A stretch of 64,000 bases of DNA from Vibrio zhanjiangensis (GCF_030161235.1 NZ_BSPW01000073.1:1-64000); one strand, 5' to 3'; positions 9,815-18,682 are shown, counted from the stretch's first letter. The notes: a model not told the origin generated them from the sequence alone. Made by a program: numbers and translations.

Positions 9815-9842
9815 TAGGAGCCTAACTGGCTCCTATTTTTTT
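9815..9842. terminator. Terminator between the convergent toxin-like and PPC genes
   Basis: TAGGAGCC and GGCTCCTA pair around a five-base loop and are followed by seven T on the plus strand. The T run overlaps the end of the convergent gene. It ends the toxin-like transcript. Confidence 0.85.
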
Positions 9843-10242
9843 ACTTGTTTATACCCACAACCAATTCACTGTATCCGGTTGTGTTATCTTGCTGCCTTAA
9901 AAAACTCAGGTTTGGGTAGTGATGAATGATCAGCTCGGCAGTGGTATCAATGATGGTATTGTCCAGTAAATGCCCACCAATGACCTTTCCCGTTTCGTCG
10001 GCAACCGATAGATGAATATGTTGATGAGTCGGCGTGAGTGTTCCCATCACAGAGACAATTTCAAAGGGTTGAGTCAACGTGATTGAGTGTGTTGCACCAG
10101 CAAGGCGCAGGCTGACTTGCTCTAAACTCCCGACACAGGATGCAATGGACCCAGCTTGTACGGCATGTTTGGTCACTAGAGACTGGATTTGTGTTTTCAA
10201 GTCTTGCCCTTTGGTCAATCTTATTACAATAGGCTCAATCAT
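9841..10242 (-). CDS. PPC/DUF296 domain protein
   Basis: This 133-residue cytoplasmic protein consists of one PPC (DUF296, PF03479) domain. Its signature is visible as THQHIHLS...GGHL: His75, His77 and His91 are the likely metal-binding histidines of the family, and VGSL and LRLAGA near residue 40-50 are also typical. Bacterial members form trimers and lack the AT-hook of plant homologues. Their reaction is not established, so no specific function is claimed. The gene stands alone on the minus strand, convergent with the toxin-like gene, and ends within that gene's terminator. The start is the first ATG. Confidence 0.85.
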   Translation of the reverse strand: MIEPIVIRLTKGQDLKTQIQSLVTKHAVQAGSIASCVGSLEQVSLRLAGATHSITLTQPFEIVSVMGTLTPTHQHIHLSVADETGKVIGGHLLDNTIIDTTAELIIHHYPNLSFLRQQDNTTGYSELVVGINK

Positions 10243-10293
10243 TATTTGTCCCTAACTTTAGGTACTGAGTATTTGCCAAGTATCTCATGCCGC

Positions 10294-10608
10294 TTATTTT
10301 ATTGAATAGGTTTTAACATTGGGGTCAGGAGTTTGTGTTGAAGGTTTTACTTGATTAGCTTGCTCTAGAGGAATCCATTTCAGCGCGCCATTAGTTTCAA
10401 AATCATTAGCGCGATCACAGGTTATATAGTGGTCTCCCACCTGCAAAACAGCACCGAGTGAATAGGCTTGATCTTGGTAGTAACACACTCTTTTTCCAGC
10501 ATGACTTCCATCGATTCCAATGACCACTGGTTTACCTGGGGTTGTGATGATATTGGACGATACAGAGCCTGATACAACAAACAATAGTGCTAACAGAGAC
10601 AAACGCAT
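10294..10608 (-). CDS. DUF1496 family small exported protein
   Basis: This 104-residue protein has a cleavable signal peptide (hydrophobic residues 3-17), so it acts outside the cytoplasm. The core RVCYYQDQAYSLGAVLQVG with a later ITC is the DUF1496 (YnjH-like) signature; Cys42 and Cys64 probably form a disulphide. The role of the family is unknown. The start ATG has a strong AAGGAG site seven bases upstream. It is transcribed in the same direction as the PPC gene but 51 nt away from it. Confidence 0.8.
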   Translation of the reverse strand: MRLSLLALLFVVSGSVSSNIITTPGKPVVIGIDGSHAGKRVCYYQDQAYSLGAVLQVGDHYITCDRANDFETNGALKWIPLEQANQVKPSTQTPDPNVKTYSIK

Positions 10609-10715
10609 GTGTTCTCCTTAGTGATGAGATCCTACTTTTAAAGGGTAATCAAGTTTACTTTTAAAGGCGACAGTACCGACCACAAAAGTAAACCGTATGC
10701 CAGAAATAGACACCA

Positions 10716-11606
10716 TCAATCAAATTTTCTTTGGTATCTGGGCAGCATACTTTCATTGCCAAGTAGACCTCCTTGATGAATATATAGGATGGTTTTATCT
10801 CGATTATGTGAATGCCAATCCACTAAACATTGCCACATCATAGGATCATATAAGAGATCAAACTCCACTTGGGTCTGTTCGAGTAGTGCTTTCCATGTTT
10901 GATAGTCATTATGGTATAGCTTACCAAAATGATGTTTGTTATTGAGTTGCAGAATTTGAGGTAGGGTTTGAATATTGAGTGATTGGATCTGGTTAATTAA
11001 GTAATCTTTACCGCCCACACATGGGCAGGTGATGACCTCAATTCCATAAGGCTTAAGAAAGTGTTGCAGATAAGCGCTTGTTGTTCCCGTTCCAGAGGGA
11101 AGAACGACAACAAAATCATTAGATTTTTGCGACTGGCCCCAGCCAACAATTTCGTCTGCTAATCCTTTAATACCATGTTGAGCATCTCGCTCCCTTCCTC
11201 CTTCTTCTATGACTAAACAGCTCGAATCTGGGTTGCGGACAGTTTGAATAAAGTCTAGTGGATGAGGGGATTTGTCATGCACTGCAATCACCTTAGCCCC
11301 AAGCTTGAGAGCGCCACCAAAATTGCCGATGGGTTTGTCGCGTAACCAGTCAGGGATACGCTCAACGTAGTACTCAAGCGTCCAACCTTTCAGTTTACAA
11401 AGGGCTGCAAGTGAATAAAGAGAGTTAGCTTGTGGGCTGCCATAACTGATTATAGTGTTAATCTTAGGGAGTTCGCTTTGCAGCAAGAACATGAATTTAC
11501 GGGCTTTATTGCCACTGAATTGAGGATGGAGTAGATCATCCCGTTTTAAGTAAAACTCAATGTGCGCAAATGTGTGCTTAGTGATTGGTGAATGACTGAG
11601 TTTCAT
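10716..11606 (-). CDS. PLP-dependent lyase, ACC deaminase/D-cysteine desulfhydrase family
   Basis: A 296-residue fold-type II PLP enzyme. The motif LKRDDLL..FSGNKARK near the N-terminus carries the PLP-binding lysine (Lys34), and a Gly/Ser/Thr-rich loop SGTGTTSAY binds the phosphate. The family includes 1-aminocyclopropane-1-carboxylate deaminase and D-cysteine desulfhydrase; the substrate cannot be told from the sequence. At about 296 residues it is slightly shorter than DcyD (about 330). I chose the ATG at 11606, because the 21 extra codons of the longer frame (MSANSCRKK...) look non-native, but the ribosome binding site there is weak. A candidate structured RNA ending in a terminator lies just upstream on the same strand. 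Confidence 0.8.
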   Translation of the reverse strand: MKLSHSPITKHTFAHIEFYLKRDDLLHPQFSGNKARKFMFLLQSELPKINTIISYGSPQANSLYSLAALCKLKGWTLEYYVERIPDWLRDKPIGNFGGALKLGAKVIAVHDKSPHPLDFIQTVRNPDSSCLVIEEGGRERDAQHGIKGLADEIVGWGQSQKSNDFVVVLPSGTGTTSAYLQHFLKPYGIEVITCPCVGGKDYLINQIQSLNIQTLPQILQLNNKHHFGKLYHNDYQTWKALLEQTQVEFDLLYDPMMWQCLVDWHSHNRDKTILYIHQGGLLGNESMLPRYQRKFD

Positions 11607-11689
11607 TAGTTTCTTACTTTGACAACAGACTAAAGAGTATACCTTCTTCCTGCATGAGTTTGCGCTCAATTTATTCTAGTGTCATGGAT

Positions 11690-11850
11690 AAAAAAAGCCC
11701 AGGGCAATGTGGCTCTGGGCTGATACAAAAACATAGGAGTTATATAAGAAAAAGCAGAGTAAATTAGTCACGTAAGTTAAGTGGGCAGGATTATCGGTCT
11801 GCAAACTCAATAAAGATTGGCTAACTACATAGAGTCAGACTCTGCTCTTT
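11690..11850 (-). ncRNA. Candidate structured small RNA
   Basis: No open frame of useful length is present here, yet the minus strand ends in a textbook terminator although no minus-strand gene lies upstream. Eight-base arms AGCAGAGT (11753-11760) and ACTCTGCT (11839-11846) can close a stem around about 78 nt, and a small GAGTC/GACTC palindrome sits beside the outer arm. This suggests a small transcript of about 150 nt. I could not place a convincing promoter and do not recognise an Rfam family. Confidence 0.35.
11691..11722 (-). terminator. Minus-strand terminator of the candidate small RNA
   Basis: On the minus strand AGCCCAGAG pairs with the complementary CCTGGGCT (stem AGCCCAG/CTGGGCT) and is followed by seven T. 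It is not followed by T on the plus strand, so it acts only leftward. It lies 85 nt before the start of the PLP lyase gene. Confidence 0.75.
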
Positions 11851-11916
11851 CCAATCGGTTCCATCATTTTGCAAAATTTATTCAAATTTTTTTTGAGTGA
11901 CTCTGTATTCCTTTTA

Positions 11917-11933
11917 ATCTGGTCAGACCATAT
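11917..11933. promoter_or_regulatory. FadR operator-like site
   Basis: ATCTGGTCAGACCATAT closely matches the FadR operator consensus (AACTGGTCNGACCTGTT), with the full TGGTCNGACC core. It lies about 90 nt before psrA, in front of the psrA-fadE pair, and would also lie upstream of the minus-strand candidate RNA. FadR binding here would tie this locus to long-chain acyl-CoA levels. Confidence 0.75.
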
Positions 11934-11987
11934 TTGAAAAAATGTGATGTTAATAACTTGTTGGATATATGTTTCGGTTGTATATTT

Positions 11988-12001
11988 CAAACAGATGTTT
12001 A
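11988..12001. promoter_or_regulatory. PsrA-type operator
   Basis: CAAAC-AGAT-GTTTA is an imperfect palindrome that fits the CAAAC-N(2-4)-GTTTG pattern of PsrA sites known from Pseudomonas and Shewanella. It lies 22 nt before the chosen psrA start, so autoregulation is likely. Confidence 0.6.
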
Positions 12002-12022
12002 ATACGAGCGATTGAAATATCG

Positions 12023-12640
12023 ATGAGACTAACGACTAAAGACAAAATACTTGATGTCGCGGAAGCTTTGTTTGCAGAACATGGCTTTAATGACACTTCT
12101 CTGCGCACAATTACGAGTAAGGCTGGGGTTAACCTTGCATCGGTCAACTATCATTTTGGCGACAAAAAGACCTTAGTTAGGGCGGTGCTGAACCGATATC
12201 TGGAAGCGTTCATGCCAGCAGTGCAAGATGCCTTGATTACCCTAAACCTTAATCACACTTACACTATGTCAGATGTGTTCGAGTCATTGAGAGAACCACT
12301 TCGTGCGCTGGGTGACATCAGGCCAAATGGAACCAGCCGCTTCATGTTATTGATTGGGCGCGGCTATACGGACGTTCAAGGCCATTTACGTTGGTTCATC
12401 ACGACTCGTTATCAAGAGACGTTATCTTTGTTCACTCAATCTGTACTTAAAGCCAACCCGAACCTGACACAAGAAACGTTGTTTTGGCGACTTCATTTTA
12501 CGCTCGGAACCTGTGTTTTCACTATGGCGTCCAGTCAGGCATTGATGGAAATTGCAGAAAATGATTATGAAAAGCAGATGGATGCGAAGTATATCGTCGA
12601 TCAGCTTATTCCTTACTTAGCTGCGGGTGTAGCAGCGTAG
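12023..12640 (+). CDS. psrA: TetR-family fatty-acid regulator PsrA
   Basis: This 205-residue DNA-binding repressor has an N-terminal TetR helix-turn-helix (about residues 8-50) with the very conserved TSLRTITSKAGVNLASVNYHFGDKK region cut here by its key stretch SKAGVNL..VNYHFG. The C-terminal ligand domain keeps FMLLIGR, QGHLR and LFWRLHFTLG, as in PsrA of Pseudomonas and Shewanella. PsrA responds to long-chain fatty acids and controls beta-oxidation genes; fadE lies directly downstream. The ATG at 12023 was preferred over 11969, because the 18 extra residues are not family-like and would cover the PsrA-type operator. The ribosome binding site is weak. Both FadR-like and PsrA-like sites precede the gene. 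Confidence 0.85.
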   Translation: MRLTTKDKILDVAEALFAEHGFNDTSLRTITSKAGVNLASVNYHFGDKKTLVRAVLNRYLEAFMPAVQDALITLNLNHTYTMSDVFESLREPLRALGDIRPNGTSRFMLLIGRGYTDVQGHLRWFITTRYQETLSLFTQSVLKANPNLTQETLFWRLHFTLGTCVFTMASSQALMEIAENDYEKQMDAKYIVDQLIPYLAAGVAA

Positions 12641-12664
12641 TAAAAACTAGAACATACAATTATA

Positions 12665-12680
12665 AGTTGGACCACCAACT
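12665..12680. promoter_or_regulatory. Palindrome in front of fadE
   Basis: AGTTGG-ACCA-CCAACT is a perfect inverted repeat in the 60-nt gap between psrA and fadE, 20 nt before the fadE start. It may be an operator of an internal promoter. It is too unlike the FadR consensus to be assigned to FadR. Confidence 0.45.
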
Positions 12681-12700
12681 ATGAACAAAAGGAATTGATT

Positions 12701-14992
12701 ATGTGCTCTTTACGTAGAAAATGGGTCAGTGACCCCGCTTTTAAAATGTTTAAAAAAGTACTGCCACCCCTTTCTAGCACTGAGAAGGAAGCAATGGAAG
12801 CGGGTAGTGTTTGGTGGGACGGTGAATTGTTTTCTGGGCGCCCAGACTTTTCAAAGTTGCATAAATACCCTAGACCAAGTCTTTCTACTGAGGAGCAATC
12901 GTTTATTGATAATGAGCTGGAAACCCTGCTCGCAATGTTAGATGATCACAAAATAGTGAAACACGATCGTGACCTGCCATCAGACGTATGGGAATACTTA
13001 CGTAAAGAGCGCTTTTTTTCGTTAATTATTTCCAAAGAATATGGCGGACGAGAGTTTTCAGCGCTTGCTAACTCAACGATTGTGACCAAAATTGCAACCC
13101 GTAGCATCAGTACGGCAGTGTCGGTAATGGTACCCAACTCTCTTGGTCCCGGTGAGTTATTGTCGCACTATGGAACCCAAGAACAAAAAGACTATTGGTT
13201 GCCACGCTTGGCGGATGGTACGGATATTCCGTGTTTTGCGCTGACTGGACCAGAAGCGGGATCGGATGCTGGCGGTATCCCTGATGAAGGCGTGGTTTGC
13301 TATGGTAAGTACAAGAATAAAAAGGTACTGGGTATTCGTCTCAATTGGAACAAGCGCTACATTACATTAGCGCCAGTTGCGACCGTATTGGGTCTAGCAT
13401 TTAAAATGTATGATCCGGAAGGTTTAATGGGTGACAAAAAAGATCTTGGTATCACCTGCGCTCTCATTCCAGCTGATCATAAAGGGGTCGAAATTGGTGA
13501 GCGTCATGATCCCATGGGGCTTGCCTTTATGAATGGTCCGACTCGAGGTAAAGATGTTTTCATCCCCATGGATTGGCTCATCGGTGGGCAAGAATACGCC
13601 GGTAAAGGTTGGCGTATGTTGGTTGAGTGTTTATCCGCTGGACGTGGCATTTCTTTACCAGCACTGGGTACCGCGATTGGTCATCTAACCGCTCGTACGA
13701 CAGGGGCTTATGCCTATGTTCGTAAGCAGTTTGGCATGTCCATTGGTAAGTTTGAAGGGGTGGCCGAAGCGCTAGGACGTATCGGTGGATTAACCTATCT
13801 TCTAGAGGCGAGTCGCACACTGACCACGACTTCTCTCGATTTGAAAGAGAAGCCCGGCATCGTCACGGCCATTGCCAAGTACCATATGACTGAAATGGCA
13901 CGTACCATCTTGAACGATTCAATGGATATTCATGCAGGTAGAGCGATTCAAGATGGCCCAATGAACTACCTTGCGACTCATTATCTTGGTATTCCCGTTG
14001 CGATAACGGTGGAAGGGGCGAATATTTTAACTCGTAACTTGATGATCTTTGGTCAAGGCGCAACTCGCTGTCATCCATTTGTACTCAAAGAAATGGAAGC
14101 GGCGGCAAATGAAGATCAAGAGCAGGCTGCAAAAGACTTTGATAAGTTGTTGTTTAAACATATTGCGCATGCCGCCAAAAATACGTTTGGCGCATTTGGT
14201 GCCGCGCTTACAGGTTCTTATTTCGTCAAGGCAGATATGAGTGGCCCCACACAAGTGTACTACAAGGATTTAACTCGTCTTAGCCGCGCGCTTGCCGTAA
14301 GCGCAGATATTGCAATGGCAACTTTGGGTGGGGATCTGAAACGTAAGGAAATGATCTCAGCGCGTCTTGGTGACGTGCTCGCATACCTTTATATGGGGTC
14401 TGCAGCATTGAAGAAATATGAAGATGAAGGCCGACAGCAGCAAGACTTGGATTATGTCCATTACTCGCTTCAGCACTGCCTGCACCATGCGGCTCAAGCG
14501 CTCGTGGAAGTATTCACGAATTACCCGCAAAAAATGGTCGGTATGTTACTAAAAGGGCTGGTCTTCCCGCTTGGGAATCATTTCAACAAACCCAGTGATG
14601 ATTTGACCGTCAAATTAGCTGAAAGCCTGATGACCCCCGGAGCTCATCGTGACAGGCTCACCCATCTTTGCTACGTAGGAAAACAGCAAGATGATGCCGT
14701 TGGCCTGATGGATGAGGCCTTCTTAGCCATGTATGGTATTAAAGGGTTAGAGAGAAAGCTTATGCGGGCCGCTCAAGAAGGGAAAGTCGAGCGTAAGGGG
14801 TTACTGAAAGATCGCCTAGTTCAAGCCGTAGAAGCCGACGTCTTTACTGAGGACGAGGTGGAACAAATTGTCGCTGCAGAAGCATTGCGCTATAGAGCAA
14901 TTCAAGTTGACGACTTTAGCCATGATTTAAGCCAAGTTCTGACTGAAGGCCAGCCCAAAAAAGGTAAAGCAAAACTCGATAGTGCAGCCTAA
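12701..14992 (+). CDS. fadE: Acyl-CoA dehydrogenase FadE
   Basis: FadE catalyses the first step of beta-oxidation, the FAD-dependent alpha,beta-dehydrogenation of acyl-CoA. The 763-residue protein shows the FadE-type pattern: PNSLGPGELL.HYGT, CFALTGPEAGSDAG (FAD/substrate loop), LNWNKRYITLAP, and TVEGANILTR, where the catalytic Glu of this subfamily is expected. Compared with E. coli FadE (about 814 residues) it lacks the N-terminal hydrophobic segments and starts directly at the conserved region. The ATG at 12701 has AAAGGA nine bases upstream. It follows psrA by 60 nt and a palindrome lies between them; a terminator follows the gene. Regulation by PsrA and FadR is inferred from the sites upstream. 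Confidence 0.93.
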   Translation: MCSLRRKWVSDPAFKMFKKVLPPLSSTEKEAMEAGSVWWDGELFSGRPDFSKLHKYPRPSLSTEEQSFIDNELETLLAMLDDHKIVKHDRDLPSDVWEYLRKERFFSLIISKEYGGREFSALANSTIVTKIATRSISTAVSVMVPNSLGPGELLSHYGTQEQKDYWLPRLADGTDIPCFALTGPEAGSDAGGIPDEGVVCYGKYKNKKVLGIRLNWNKRYITLAPVATVLGLAFKMYDPEGLMGDKKDLGITCALIPADHKGVEIGERHDPMGLAFMNGPTRGKDVFIPMDWLIGGQEYAGKGWRMLVECLSAGRGISLPALGTAIGHLTARTTGAYAYVRKQFGMSIGKFEGVAEALGRIGGLTYLLEASRTLTTTSLDLKEKPGIVTAIAKYHMTEMARTILNDSMDIHAGRAIQDGPMNYLATHYLGIPVAITVEGANILTRNLMIFGQGATRCHPFVLKEMEAAANEDQEQAAKDFDKLLFKHIAHAAKNTFGAFGAALTGSYFVKADMSGPTQVYYKDLTRLSRALAVSADIAMATLGGDLKRKEMISARLGDVLAYLYMGSAALKKYEDEGRQQQDLDYVHYSLQHCLHHAAQALVEVFTNYPQKMVGMLLKGLVFPLGNHFNKPSDDLTVKLAESLMTPGAHRDRLTHLCYVGKQQDDAVGLMDEAFLAMYGIKGLERKLMRAAQEGKVERKGLLKDRLVQAVEADVFTEDEVEQIVAAEALRYRAIQVDDFSHDLSQVLTEGQPKKGKAKLDSAA

Positions 14993-15014
14993 GCGTTGCT
15001 GAAAATGCGATTGA

Positions 15015-15041
15015 AGGCACCCAAGTGGTGCCTTTGTTTTT
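15015..15041 (+). terminator. Terminator after fadE
   Basis: AGGCACC and GGTGCCT pair around a short loop (CAAGT region), followed by TTTGTTTTT. It lies about 22 nt after the fadE stop codon. Confidence 0.85.
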
Positions 15042-15168
15042 GCTCGAAATCTAAAACTTGGATGAAAGACCTCCAACCACTTGCATTTTGGTAACATTTT
15101 TACAGAAATTAGATGCGAATAAGCGCTGAACCTTTTATCCTAGCGGGGTTTTTTAAAGGAAGCCGAAT

Positions 15169-16371
15169 ATGATCATCAAACCTAGAATTCGTGGATTTAT
15201 CTGTACAACGACACACCCTGTGGGTTGTGAAGCCAACGTAAAAGAACAAATCGCTTACACAAAAGCGCAAGGCCCAATTGCGAACGCTCCTAAGCGCGTG
15301 TTGGTTGTCGGAGCTTCTAGTGGTTATGGCCTATCTTCTCGTATCGCGGCAGCATTTGGTGGTGGCGCCTCGACTATTGGTGTTTTCTTTGAAAAAGAAG
15401 GGACAGAGAAAAAACCAGGTACAGCGGGTTTTTACAATGCAGCAGCATTTGAAAAGCTGGCTCGTGAAGAAGGTTTATATGCAAAAAGCCTAAATGGTGA
15501 TGCTTTTTCAAATGAAGCGAAGCAAAAAACCATTGAGCTGATCAAACAAGACTTAGGTCAGATTGATATGGTGGTGTATTCATTGGCATCGCCTGTGCGT
15601 AAAATGCCAGAAACTGGAGAACTTGTCCGTTCTTCACTGAAACCTATCGGTGAAACCTACACAGCCACCGCAGTCGATACCAATAAAGATATTATTATTG
15701 AAGCAAGTGTTGAGCCTGCAACCGAGCAAGAGATAAAAGATACTGTCACAGTTATGGGCGGTGAAGATTGGGAACTATGGATCAATGCCTTGTCCGACGC
15801 TGGTGTGCTTGCAGACGGTTGTAAGACAGTTGCTTATAGTTATATTGGTACAGAGCTGACTTGGCCTATCTATTGGGATGGCGCTTTAGGTAAAGCTAAG
15901 ATGGATTTAGACCGTGCAGCTAGCGCTTTGAATGAAAAGCTTGCTGTTCAAGGTGGAAGTGCCAATGTTGCGGTTCTCAAGTCAGTGGTGACACAAGCCA
16001 GTTCTGCCATTCCAGTGATGCCTCTTTATATCGCTATGGTCTTTAAGAAAATGCGTGAAGAAGGCGTACATGAAGGATGTATGGAACAGATTTTCCGTAT
16101 GTTCAATGAGCGCTTATACAAGGTTGATGGCAGTGCTGCGGAAATCGATGACCAAAACCGTCTTCGTTTAGATGACTGGGAACTACGTGATGATATCCAG
16201 CAGCATTGTCGCGAGTTGTGGCCTCAAATCACCAGTGAAAACCTCAAAGACCTGACCGATTACGTTGAATACAAAGAAGAGTTCTTGAAACTATTTGGCT
16301 TTGGTGTCGCTGGTGTTGATTATGATGCTGACGTTAACCCTGAAGTTGATGCGGACTTTATCGCGATCTAA
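15169..16371 (+). CDS. fabV: Enoyl-ACP/trans-2-enoyl-CoA reductase FabV
   Basis: FabV performs the last step of each fatty-acid elongation round, the NADH-dependent reduction of trans-2-enoyl-ACP, and is the triclosan-tolerant alternative to FabI first described in V. cholerae. The 400-residue protein has the full family length. Visible features are the N-terminal [18 protein letters not shown], the nucleotide-binding GASSGYGL near residue 48, and the catalytic Tyr235-X8-Lys244 pair ([10 protein letters not shown]), which is longer than the YX6K of FabI. The ATG has AAAGGA eight bases upstream. It forms a single transcription unit between two terminators. Confidence 0.97.
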   Translation: MIIKPRIRGFICTTTHPVGCEANVKEQIAYTKAQGPIANAPKRVLVVGASSGYGLSSRIAAAFGGGASTIGVFFEKEGTEKKPGTAGFYNAAAFEKLAREEGLYAKSLNGDAFSNEAKQKTIELIKQDLGQIDMVVYSLASPVRKMPETGELVRSSLKPIGETYTATAVDTNKDIIIEASVEPATEQEIKDTVTVMGGEDWELWINALSDAGVLADGCKTVAYSYIGTELTWPIYWDGALGKAKMDLDRAASALNEKLAVQGGSANVAVLKSVVTQASSAIPVMPLYIAMVFKKMREEGVHEGCMEQIFRMFNERLYKVDGSAAEIDDQNRLRLDDWELRDDIQQHCRELWPQITSENLKDLTDYVEYKEEFLKLFGFGVAGVDYDADVNPEVDADFIAI

Positions 16372-16393
16372 TTGACTCATAACGAAATAATAA

Positions 16394-16427
16394 AAAAGGC
16401 TGGCACATTTGGTTGTACCAGCCTTTT
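16394..16427. terminator. Bidirectional terminator between fabV and xthA
   Basis: AAAAAAGGCTGG-CAC and GTA-CCAGCCTTTTT pair around a loop with A and T tails on both sides, so it can stop both of the convergent transcripts. Confidence 0.85.
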
Positions 16428-16460
16428 TACTATTCACGGCCGTAGCGCTATGATTTGGGG

Positions 16461-17267
16461 TTATTTAAAGCTTGCCCATATTGGCGCATGATCAGACGGT
16501 TTTTCGATACCGCGCAATGGGTAATCGATGTCGGACTCAATGCATTTCTCTGCCAGAGCGGGGGTTGCCAAAATAACATCGATACGTAAACCACGATTGT
16601 CATCAAACCCTTTTGAACGATAGTCAAACCATGAGAAACGATCATTCACATCGGGATGAATCTTGCGGAATGTATCGACTAATCCCCAATTTAAAAGGGT
16701 TTGTAGCCATTCTCGCTCAACCGGTTGGAACGAACATTTGCCAGTTTTTAACCAACGTTTTCGGTTTGGCTCACCAATCCCGATATCTGAGTCTAGTGGA
16801 CTAATGTTGATATCACCCATGACAATTAGCTGTTCATTGTTGTCATGATATTCATTCAAGTAGGTCATGAGGTCTTGGTAAAATTGACGCTTGTACGGAA
16901 ACTTAGTTTCGTGGTCAATGTTTTCCCCTTGGGGGAAGTAGCCATTTAAGATGGTCACTTTCGAGCCGTTAGCATCTTCTAGGGTGGCCATAATCATACG
17001 CTTTTGATGATTTTCGCTGTCGGTTGGGAATCCCTTACGAATCGATATAGGTTCTTTTTTACACAAGATAGCGACCCCGTAATGGGCTTTTTGACCATGA
17101 AAATAAACGTGATAGCCCATGGCCTCCACTTCTTGGAGTGGGAAAGCTTCATCGTGCACCTTGATTTCTTGTAGGCCGATGACATCAGGCTGATGTTTAT
17201 CAATAACAGCCTTAAGTTGATGAAGTCTGGCTCTTAGGCCATTGATATTAAAAGATATGACTTTCAT
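16461..17267 (-). CDS. xthA: Exonuclease III (AP endonuclease)
   Basis: This 268-residue enzyme is the length of E. coli XthA (268). It cuts abasic sites in base-excision repair and degrades DNA from 3' ends. The catalytic motifs of the EEP superfamily are all present: FNINGLRA with the metal-binding Asn, LQEIK with the metal-binding Glu, NGYFPQG with the active-site Tyr, MGDINISP with the Asp/Asn pair, and the terminal PSDHAPI with the general-base His. The protein is cytoplasmic. The gene stands alone, convergent with fabV, and 122 nt separate it from the roxA stop codon. Confidence 0.96.
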   Translation of the reverse strand: MKVISFNINGLRARLHQLKAVIDKHQPDVIGLQEIKVHDEAFPLQEVEAMGYHVYFHGQKAHYGVAILCKKEPISIRKGFPTDSENHQKRMIMATLEDANGSKVTILNGYFPQGENIDHETKFPYKRQFYQDLMTYLNEYHDNNEQLIVMGDINISPLDSDIGIGEPNRKRWLKTGKCSFQPVEREWLQTLLNWGLVDTFRKIHPDVNDRFSWFDYRSKGFDDNRGLRIDVILATPALAEKCIESDIDYPLRGIEKPSDHAPIWASFK

Positions 17268-17389
17268 TGAATTTTTGTCCTTGGGAACGTGTTCACTTTT
17301 CTGCTGAGGATAGAGGTATAGCGATTTTGTCTAATCTACCATGCTAGAACAGATAATAAAGTCTGTAGTGAAGTATTGCGGTTTTGGTT

Positions 17390-18526
17390 CTAACTCAAAT
17401 ACCAAAACCCAGCATTAACTAAACAAACAATCAGTTCAACATCGGTTTGTGATAGCTTATCATCTATATCTTGGTGGCTTATCGAAGTTTGGTTGCACAA
17501 TAAATGAACTAAATGTTCAGACTCGGCTGGGAAAACGTCACCATTGATATAGATACAAGACATATGATCTTGTCGATAGAGCGTTTTGAGCCCAGAGACC
17601 TTATGTAATATACCAGAGTTGCGGAGATGGCTTTGGATTTCGGTGGCAGTGACGGGAGAGTCAAGCTCGACAATATCAAGTTGATGGCGCGGCTGACTGA
17701 GCAATCCGCCAAGACTATCATGGATGTCTTTTTCAGACTGTAGTGCTGAGCGGAGCATTGCAGTCAGTTTATCTAAATCGCTTGTTTGTATTTCACCATG
17801 GTGAGTTTGAGAAGCCATCTCTGGGTTGTGAAGATGGGCATCGCCGTTATCATTGGCGATAACATAATCAGCGAAATGACTCAGTAACTCTCTTTCTTTG
17901 GGCGACCTGAAGCCTATGGAATAGCTCATACCGGCTTCGAGCGTATTTCCTTGATGCGGAAAGCCCGCGGGAATATAAAGAATGTCTCCTGGTAGTAAAA
18001 CTTGGTCTATGATGGCATCAAAGCCTGTAATTTGGCGCAGAGCGCCTGCTTGGATGGATTCTTGGTATTGACCTTCATCTTTAGCCCCGACTTGCCAATG
18101 GCGTTGACCGCTGCCCTGTACAATAAATACATCATATTGATCTATGTGTGGGCCAACCCCCCCATTTGGTGCACAGTAGCAGACCATTAAATCGTCAAAC
18201 AGCCACTGAGGAAGAAATTGAAATGGCTTCACTAATTCTGCTGCACCCAGATGCCAATGGTTACAGGCCTGAACTACTAATTGCCAATGGGATTGGGGTA
18301 AGTTTGCAAACAGAGAATCGTCAAATGGTCCATGCTCTACGGACCATTGCCCTTGCTGATGACTAATAAAGCGTGAGTCTATCTCCTCTTCCATGGATAA
18401 CCCTGCCAGCTCATCAGGCGATATGGGATCAACAAAGTGGGCAAACCCAGCTTTGATTATGGTGGGCTTTTTATGCCAATAATGAGTGAGGAATTGGTCG
18501 ACATTGATGGTTAGTGAATAGCTCAC
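17390..18526 (-). CDS. roxA: Ribosomal protein L16 arginine hydroxylase RoxA (YcfD)
   Basis: A 2-oxoglutarate/Fe(II) oxygenase of the JmjC-like cupin group, which in E. coli hydroxylates an arginine of ribosomal protein uL16. The iron-binding triad is visible as GPHIDQYD (His127, Asp129) and FPHQGN (His191). The C-terminal part after about residue 230 is the winged-helix/dimer region typical of YcfD. At 378 residues it has the expected size. The start is GTG at 18526, which overlaps the stop of the small ybaM gene (GTGA), so it is probably translationally coupled as the last gene of the dinG-TSUP-priC-ybaM-roxA operon. Confidence 0.92.
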   Translation of the reverse strand: MSYSLTINVDQFLTHYWHKKPTIIKAGFAHFVDPISPDELAGLSMEEEIDSRFISHQQGQWSVEHGPFDDSLFANLPQSHWQLVVQACNHWHLGAAELVKPFQFLPQWLFDDLMVCYCAPNGGVGPHIDQYDVFIVQGSGQRHWQVGAKDEGQYQESIQAGALRQITGFDAIIDQVLLPGDILYIPAGFPHQGNTLEAGMSYSIGFRSPKERELLSHFADYVIANDNGDAHLHNPEMASQTHHGEIQTSDLDKLTAMLRSALQSEKDIHDSLGGLLSQPRHQLDIVELDSPVTATEIQSHLRNSGILHKVSGLKTLYRQDHMSCIYINGDVFPAESEHLVHLLCNQTSISHQDIDDKLSQTDVELIVCLVNAGFWYLS

Positions 18527-18681
18527 TGATTGACCTCCAATTTCTTCTCTAGATCAGACTTGACGATTTTAATCGCTTCAAGCGCCACTTTGGGATCAAT
18601 ATTGTGGCTTTCGATAAGATAAATTAGGTCAACGGCGAGTTTGATTTCGTCTGGTGCTTGTTCCAAGTCGGGAGATGACAT
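18523..18681 (-). CDS. ybaM: DUF2496 family small protein YbaM
   Basis: A 52-residue protein, easy to miss because of its size. It starts MSSPDLEQAPDEIKLAVD and contains DLIYLIE and IKIVKSDLEKKL, matching YbaM of E. coli (APDDVKLAVDLI ... ALDIVKRDYEKKL). The function is unknown. Its ATG follows the priC stop codon after one base, and its TGA overlaps the GTG of roxA. E. coli also has ybaM beside priC, which supports both calls. The protein is predicted helical and cytoplasmic. Confidence 0.88.
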   Translation of the reverse strand: MSSPDLEQAPDEIKLAVDLIYLIESHNIDPKVALEAIKIVKSDLEKKLEVNQ

Positions 18682-18682
18682 A

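Noticed and set aside
11969..12022. ATG at 11969 as the start of psrA
   Set aside because: The 18 extra residues do not resemble PsrA and would overlie a PsrA-type operator.
12665..12680. Second FadR site before fadE
   Set aside because: Only about half of the consensus positions match; kept as an unassigned palindrome.
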